Assembly (NCBI RefSeq): GCF_008831285.2
Contig: NC_045144.1
Location: 24,631,716 to 24,695,715 of the forward strand
Length of the DNA stretch: 64,000 nucleotides
Reading direction: 5' to 3'
Origin: Nymphaea colorata
Taxonomy: Eukaryota; Streptophyta; Magnoliopsida; Nymphaeales; Nymphaeaceae
Positions 58,432-64,000 of this stretch are shown here, piece after piece (position 1 is the first letter of the stretch; every line of letters begins with the position of its first letter). The translations under genes and the position numbers were made by a program. The notes beneath the pieces are model-generated. The model did not search any database, was not told the DNA's origin, and saw only the letters and a program-made list of their open reading frames with translations.

Positions 58432-60840
58432 TGTAGCGCGCGGCGTTTGGGGCATCGGGTCGGGTCCAGATCTGGACCCGAACCCAAGCTCGTGAGGAGC
58501 CCAACGCGAGGGCCCTTCTCCCTCTCGTCTCCCTTTTCTTCCTCGTCGCCTTCTTGCTTCCGTGTCGCCCATGTGAGACCAGGAGGAGGACGAGGGAGCA
58601 GTGGCGACGCTTGAGCCGATGGAGGAAGGAACGGCGGCGGCGGCGGCGTCGGTGTCGGCAGTTGGGTAAGCCCTCAACCTCTCCCTAACTCTTCCTTCTT
58701 CCTTCTTCTCCTCCTCCCTCTCCCACTGTCACTCGTCTCCCTCTCCACCGAACGACTCTTCTCTTCTCTCCCGTCCTCTCCCCTCACTGCCTTCTTTTCC
58801 CCTTTTGACCGAACCCTCCCCATTTTCTGCTCGTTTTCTATTTTCTCCAATCAAGCACTTTCTCTCACTGATTTTTCACTATTCCATCACTGTTGGATCT
58901 GTTTTCAGCTTGGGGATTTGTCCTCCCCCTCGTAACAGCAGTTAGAGGAGGCCTTGGTAGTGGAGGCATTGGAGGATTTTAGCCGTTTGGGGACCACTTG
59001 GGCGCGTGAGGTGGCTGCCGGGAGGATTACAGCAGTTTAGACCTTCAATCGGGGTGAGCAAGGCGAAATTGAACCTATTTTATGATATATTTTTCTTTGG
59101 AACGCGTATAATTATTGTTTGAGCATGCTAGAGCTTAGAATTGATTATTTGGAACACTTCATTTTTGGGGGAAAGCTTGTGATTATGTTGGGAAGCGAAT
59201 ATTCATATATTGGATGATCATTTAAGCATGATGGAATAATTTTCGAAGCACTAGGAGAAACATGGTAGAGTTTGTGATGTTGTGGGGAAGATTTAGGACC
59301 GTTTTAGTGAGCTTGTAGCACGCGTTTTTGTGAACGGGTGCATCTTAGAGTTAAATAGGGATAACGTACATAAGTTGGATGTATCTTTGGGGTAGACGCC
59401 TTGATTTAAGAGAAAGAGAGTTTTGAGGAAGGCGTTAGTGATAGACGGATTGATGGCTTTGAGTTTTGGCATCTATTGGCACGGCTAGAAGTTGGAAAGT
59501 GACCTATTGGAGAACTTGTGGGTTGACACTACCCGTCGACACCCTCTTGAGGCGATGACACGTGCCTCAATGATTTTGTTTTGTTTTTGTTTGAATTGTT
59601 GAGGTATGTAGTAGGAATCTTATCTTGCGTTTGTGTTTGCAGGTACATCGGGTACATCCCGTCGACCTTGAGCTACTGGATTCGAAGCTCGAGGCATTTT
59701 GGAAGATTCTTGTGAACGAGCCACAGGTATGGCGACACTCCAGGCAAATCCCTGCCTGGGCAAGTGAATGAATGTGTGTTCCTAGGATCATGGGATCCTA
59801 GGATTTGTGATGTGAATTGATTGAGTGTTCCGTGGATGAATGTGGGTATGCATGTACATAAATTGATATATAATATGAATTGTTTTGAAAGACTTATAGT
59901 AATTGTTTTGATAATGTTACGCATTTGCATGTGCATGCTAGAATTGATAACTGTTTAGGACAGATGAGGCGGGGTATCGAGTCGAGTGTCTCCTCGACCC
60001 CAATTGGGCATTAGAAAGCATCTTAGAATGATAACTGCATAGGACAGCTACGAGCCCACCACAGATTGAGACTACTCTCTGTGGTTTGGCTAAGTTTTCA
60101 AAGATGTGATTGTATGATGATGAATGTGAATGTTATGTTTATTGAATACTCATTGCCGCGGGCAATGATGCAAATGTAGTTGTACCCATATTGTTATGAC
60201 GGCTAGCCAAAACTGTTGTGGTTACGTGTAACCCTCGTGTGGAGGCAATTGGAGGTGTGGCTTCACTCGTGAAGTGAACCAACCTCAGGAGCTAGCCAAT
60301 TAAATGTGTTTGTGCAAGTATAAGTATAAGAATGAAAGAATAAGAGATGAGAGGCCAGTGGGATGTGACTATGTGTATGGGAGTTGTCCCGCTTTCGCCA
60401 CTGGTCTCGCCTGTTCGGAGCGCAGGCGGTGCAAGGCCTCAGGGTACTATTGTGTGATGTGCTTGGAGCGTAGGCTCCCGCCTTCCCAACCTGGGTGTCC
60501 TAGGGAAGGCTGAGTATCTCTCCTTGGAATTCACACATCCATGGATGAGTGCTACCGCTGCTGCGAATAGATGGATCCATACTGTTCTGGGCCACCACGG
60601 GGTTGTCTCTCGGCTGTGGGCCGCCCGCGGTGTGCACGTGCCTGTGTTTGCACCCACAGGAACTGTAAATTTACTGATAGAAATGTGTAAATTTACTGAT
60701 AGAAATGAAACTGCAATGTATGTGATTGAAATGTATAGGATTGTTGTGCATGTGACTGTTGTGTTTATGAATGCAAGCTACATGTTGATGATGCCTTGCA
60801 TGTGATTGAAATTATGTTATTGTAGCCATTGAGTGGCGTC
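58432..60840 (+). repeat. 3' LTR of the Tekay element, truncated
   Basis: Matches 50,863-53,287 and stops abruptly after GAGTGGCGTCT at 60,840. The last ~387 bp of the LTR (counterpart of 53,288-53,674) are missing. It has the palindrome CGGGTCCAGATCTGGACCCG (58,461-58,480), small deletions (near 59,155 and 60,175), and a 22-bp local duplication (AAATTTACTGATAGAAATG, 60,664-60,710) not in the 5' LTR. Confidence 0.92.
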
Positions 60841-62170
60841 TCTTCCCCGTCACCAAGTCCTGCAGGGAACAGTGATCAGCAGAGAAAATCAGATTACAGT
60901 TTAATTCTTTAGTAATACTGCTGACAGAGAGTAAGTTCACAGGAATATTTGGAACATGCAGGGCATTGTGGAGACGGTATTTGTTCAACAGGGACAAGCT
61001 CCCTTTTCCAGCCACAGAGATAGAAGACCCATCTGCCATAGACACGCGTTGCTTGCCAGAGGAAAGTTGATATTCTTGAAAGAGTTTAGAGTCCCCTGTC
61101 ATGTGGTGAGTGGCTCCACTATCAACAATCCAATCACCAAGAGAAGGGTTACCTTGATCAGTCGAGGCAACGAGGGCTTGGGCTAGCTGAGCCCCTTCAG
61201 ACGTGGAGGACTCCTCAGGGGTAGTAGATAGGCGGCTGATGTACGCCTGTAGCTCCTTGAGTTGAGCAGGGGACAGCTTGGACTTTGCACCACTAGAAGA
61301 ATTGCTCTGACTGGAATCAGACACAGAAGGGCTACGCTTGCCAGAGGGAGGACGACCTCTGACCAGTCTCTTCTCGGGATGAAGATCCCAACAGAAATCC
61401 ACCGAATGCCCCAACTTGTTGCAATGAGTGCAATGCCGGGCAGGACGCTGCCCAGTCCCAGAGGCACGACTGACAAAGGCAGAAGGGCCATGACCGGTGT
61501 CAAGATGCATCACCTGGCGACGTTGTTCTTTAGACTCAACTCGAGCATATACTTCCTCTATCCCCGGAATCTCATCACCATTAAGAATCTGGCTACGAAT
61601 AGACTCAAATTCATCCCGCATGCCTCCCAGAAACAAAAACGTACGGTCCATCCATTCCTTTTCCCAGTAGAGGGAATGATCTGAACCGCACTTCCACTCA
61701 TCAGTCACATGATAATCTAGCTCCTCCCATTTGGTCTTCAGGGCAGCAACAGACAAATCACCCTGTGTCAGGGAGTAAATACTGCGTTTAATCTGATAGG
61801 TGCGCAGATGTCTCTTCTTGCGACCATACATCTTCGCAAGCACAGTCCACATGTCAAAAGAGGTCGGCTTCCGCAGAATGAGGGGTTGGATATCGGAGGA
61901 CATGGAGCTGATAATCCATACCTTCACTTGGCTGTCCTCCAACGCCCACGTTGCCCATTGAGGATCAGATTTGATGGGCGCAGGTTTGTCGCCAGTGACG
62001 TAAGAGAGACGCCCACGGCTAGTAATCCCAATCTCGAGAGCGGCAGACCAAGATAGGTAATTGTCCTTGGTCAGACGAATGGAGGTGACCTGGATCGGCA
62101 CGTTCTCAGTCTTGGAAGCGCTGCCTGCGTCAAGAACAGCATCTTTTTGAGTCCCCATCGCGTCTGCCAT
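60841..62170 (-). CDS. Copia gag-protease, uninterrupted but 3'-truncated
   Basis: One open frame with gag, nucleocapsid and protease. Start taken at the ATG at 62,170 (MADAMGTQKDAVLDAG); upstream codons in the frame encode a low-complexity GC-rich leader. Gag shows IRLTKDNYLSWSAALEIGI, then DPQWATWALEDSQVKVWII and ALKTKWEELDYHV. The zinc knuckle is CTHCNKLGHSVDFC, intact. The protease active site WIVDSGATHHMTGDSKLF has an intact DSG, followed by LHNALHVPNIPVNLLSVSSI. The frame breaks off after LQDLVTGK at the Tekay junction and runs a few codons into LTR sequence (stop at 60,812). Gag would assemble particles. Without pol it could only act in trans. Confidence 0.88.
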
Positions 62171-62182
62171 CACAAACATGCA

Positions 62183-62436
62183 CACAGCAACAAGAGGCAC
62201 AGCGGCGAGAACGAGGCAGCGGCGACGGGAATGAGGCAGCGGCGACGGAAGGCAGGCGGCGACGACAGGGCAGGGCAGCGCTGGGAACAACGGCGGCGGC
62301 GTTCCTGATCACAGCAACAAGAGGCACAGCGGCGAGAACGAGGCAGCGGCGACGGGAGTGAGGCAGCGGCGACAGAAGGCAGGCAGCGACGTTCCTGGGC
62401 GGCGGAAAAAAAACGACGGCGGCGCTGGGAACGTCA
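62183..62436. repeat. 127-bp GC-rich tandem duplication in the copia leader
   Basis: CACAGCAACAAGAGGCACAG starts at 62,183 and again at 62,310, with the following GGCGAGAACGAGGCAGCGGC repeated as well. The unit itself is made of GGCAGCGGCGACGG-like words. It lies between the PBS and the gag start. Confidence 0.9.
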
Positions 62437-62539
62437 GCACTGAAACCAGCAATAGCGGTGGCGCTGGAAACGGCAACGGAGGCAGCACGAGAACGGCGGA
62501 AAAAACACTACTTGCACACCAACGATCGCACACGCGGTG

Positions 62540-62551
62540 GCTCTGATACCA
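62540..62551 (-). promoter_or_regulatory. Copia primer-binding site
   Basis: The minus strand reads TGGTATCAGAGC directly after the LTR end (initiator tRNA-Met type). Confidence 0.92.
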
Positions 62552-62835
62552 TGTAGAAACACGAACCACAAGAAGAGAGCAGAGAAAGAACACACAATAT
62601 ACGTGGAAAACCTCAAAAAGAGGTGAAAAACCACGGGGAGGCTCTGACCTAGGGGCAAACCGCAACCCTAGGAGAGAGAAAATTATATTCACTTAAATCA
62701 ACACTTATACATAAGTGACAATATATAGAGGGAGAGAGGAGAAGCCGCCTAGGGTACCGAGCCCACCTCGGTACCCGCGCCCCATAAAACCGGGTCCAGA
62801 TATGGACCCGGTTCCCACAACAACATATTCTAACA
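62552..62835 (-). repeat. 5' LTR of the copia element
   Basis: 284 bp, starting TGTTAGAATATG at 62,835 and ending GTTTCTACA at 62,552. Contains a TATATAT promoter-like sequence (minus strand, about 62,719-62,728), a perfect 10-bp inverted repeat GGGTACCGAG/CTCGGTACCC (62,752-62,776) and the palindrome CGGGTCCAGATATGGACCCG (62,791-62,810) 24-25 bp inside the LTR start. Confidence 0.9.
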
Positions 62836-62836
62836 A

Positions 62837-63830
62837 TTTGCAAGGATTTAACATGAATATATACTGAGAGAGAAGCCACAATGCTCTGTAAGATCTTGGC
62901 AGGTAGCAAAATGAGTGTTGAGAGATGGGCTCGGGGCTTGTGTAGTTGTTCCTCTGAGTCAGTAATCAAGAGTTCCGGGTAGGCATAAAGCTGATTTATG
63001 TCTATTTTACGAAAATAATGACTTACGAACCTTTGCCTCGTCGAAAACCCGTAAGGTGAAGCGGGTTGGACACATGACAAAGCTACACATAACCACCAAA
63101 GCGGTGGAGCTTCGTAGTAGCCTTTGAGGTGGTGAGGTATTCCCTTGAAGGTGAAGGTCGGCCTGAAAAAAAAAATCAAAGAAAAAAAAATAGCAAAAAG
63201 CTAAATGCAAAAGAAAGAAAAACAAAAAAACTAAGAAAAAAAAAACAAAAGGTGCCTGCCAAGAGATGAAAGACATGAAGGTTGAACTCGCAGGAATTGA
63301 ATGTAACGATCTTTTGTGGATGTGCGAATTTGGGGTCAATATCTGCTCCTTTTTTTTATTACTAAGATGTCGAGGATGATTCCTTTATGTTCACATTTTG
63401 GAAATTGAAAGATATCCCTTCTAGAGGTTCGACGACATTGATGTGAAATGAATCCTAATCCTTGTATGGTGCTATGGATAAGTGAATGACAAATTACTTG
63501 CACAACACGAGCACTCAAGCTTATGAGTTAAAGTGATAATTTTGAACTATTTCAAAGTCAAAACTTGACATCTTTTGTTATATTTCGAGGTTTTCTTGGC
63601 ATAAGAGGAACTAACCAATCCCCTTTGGTCTTGAAAGGTGTTTGCCATTTCATTAACAAGCTACTAGTCCATTCATGGAATAGATGGAACTCTTCAAACC
63701 TAGTCCACTTATGCTGAATGTGACAATTTGTCCATCTTTTCCTTTGTCTTAGGAGAGGCACATCATTTGGGAACCTGACCCATAATTCCATCTTAACTGA
63801 GTGTCTTCAACCCGTTGAAATGTCTTTATC
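62837..63830. repeat. Repeat R1, copy 2
   Basis: Collinear with 46,914-47,743 and, more weakly, with the pieces right of the PIF/Harbinger and hAT insertions in copy 1. It shows the uninterrupted state of R1 (CTACTAGTCCATT then ATGG...). It starts one or two bases beyond the copia LTR. No known protein. The minus-strand frame is shared with copy 1 but differs at about one residue in five. Confidence 0.82.
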
Positions 63831-64000
63831 CTATTTTTCAATGACATAACCTAGACTTAGGGTTGAGGCTATCATGGAAGATCTCTTATCTGTTTTCAAA
63901 AGAACTGGTCGATTTTGACGTTTTTGAAAAGTTCTATCCTTTGAAGTTGAATGAATTTTGTTCTTGGCTTCATCTAATATTTGTCTTGGCTTGCAATACA
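63831..64000. other. Unannotated end of window
   Basis: No feature recognised. R1 may continue beyond the edge. Confidence 0.4.

Larger units (their letters stand above)
50863..60840 (+). mobile_element. Ty3/gypsy chromovirus, Tekay/Del lineage, defective
   Basis: Complete order LTR-PBS-gag-protease-RT-RNase H-integrase-chromodomain-PPT-LTR. LTRs of about 2.8 kb and the C-terminal chromodomain point to the Tekay (Del) lineage. Every coding block is broken by stops or frameshifts. The 3' LTR is cut at 60,840, about 390 bp short of its end, and joins copia sequence. Where I compared the LTRs by eye (51,541-52,020), substitutions were about 1-2%, suggesting a fairly recent insertion. Confidence 0.93.
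60841..62835 (-). mobile_element. Ty1/copia retrotransposon, 5' half only (minus strand)
   Basis: Minus-strand order: LTR (62,835-62,552), PBS, GC-rich leader, then gag-protease to about 60,841, where it abuts the truncated Tekay LTR. Integrase, RT and RNase H are absent on this side. A possible integrase-RT linker lies beyond the Tekay element at 50,524-50,862. Confidence 0.88.

Noticed and set aside
62171-62290. Upstream extension of the copia gag frame to 62,290
   Set aside because: These residues are encoded by the GC-rich tandem leader and have no gag similarity. The ATG at 62,170 sits just before recognisable gag sequence.

Overview
The window looks like transposable-element-dominated intergenic DNA from a flowering plant. 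The evidence is the set of element families: Ty1/copia elements with a TGGTATCAGAGC primer-binding site, a Tekay/Del-type chromovirus with 2.8-kb LTRs, a Tat-like Ty3/gypsy fragment, an L1-type LINE, and CACTA, hAT and PIF/Harbinger DNA elements. The background is AT-rich with long TA/TG and GA microsatellites. I found no intact host gene, no tRNA or rRNA gene and no CRISPR array. The species cannot be named from this sequence. There is one assembly gap of N's at 23,571-23,669.

Left part (1-29 kb): short old remnants (a TIR-like element at 1.6-2.3 kb, a LINE fragment at 3.7 kb, a Tat-like gypsy protease/RT fragment at 4.3-5.9 kb), then a 5'-truncated Ty1/copia element on the minus strand (8.3-12.3 kb) with its 3' LTR, polypurine tract and degenerate RNase H, RT, integrase and protease. 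From 16 to 28.5 kb there are five copies of a ~85-bp motif. Its inverted arms differ between copies, yet mostly remain complementary. Two of the copies lie at one end of ~1.4-1.6 kb segments that form a diverged inverted repeat.

Middle part (25-47 kb): a ~0.85-kb direct repeat (25.5 and 31.9 kb) brackets a truncated copia element that has a clean 350-bp LTR (29.6 kb). A second duplicated block, with its pieces in a different order, lies at 33.4-34.9 and 44.6-46.9 kb. A decayed L1 LINE (38-42 kb) sits inside what may be an old CACTA element, whose right terminus is at 42.77 kb.

Right part (46.9-64 kb) is a nest. A repeat called R1 here (46.9 and 62.8 kb, with a fragment at 6.3 kb) is interrupted by a 1.73-kb PIF/Harbinger-type element with 3-bp TAA target duplications, and by a 756-bp hAT element with a perfect 8-bp target duplication. 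The PIF/Harbinger element carries two captured host gene fragments: the N-terminus of a TRICHOME BIREFRINGENCE-LIKE protein and the C-terminal part of a pentatricopeptide-repeat protein. Both are in one reading frame. Next comes a Tekay chromovirus (50,863-60,840) with both LTRs, the 3' one truncated. It appears to have inserted into a copia element whose LTR, leader, gag and protease lie at 60,841-62,835.

The most interesting observations are the chimeric gene-capturing DNA transposon, the arm-covarying motif, and near-identical 20-bp palindromes at the same U3 position in two unrelated LTR families. I see no evidence for a wholly new biological system. These three are the leads worth checking.
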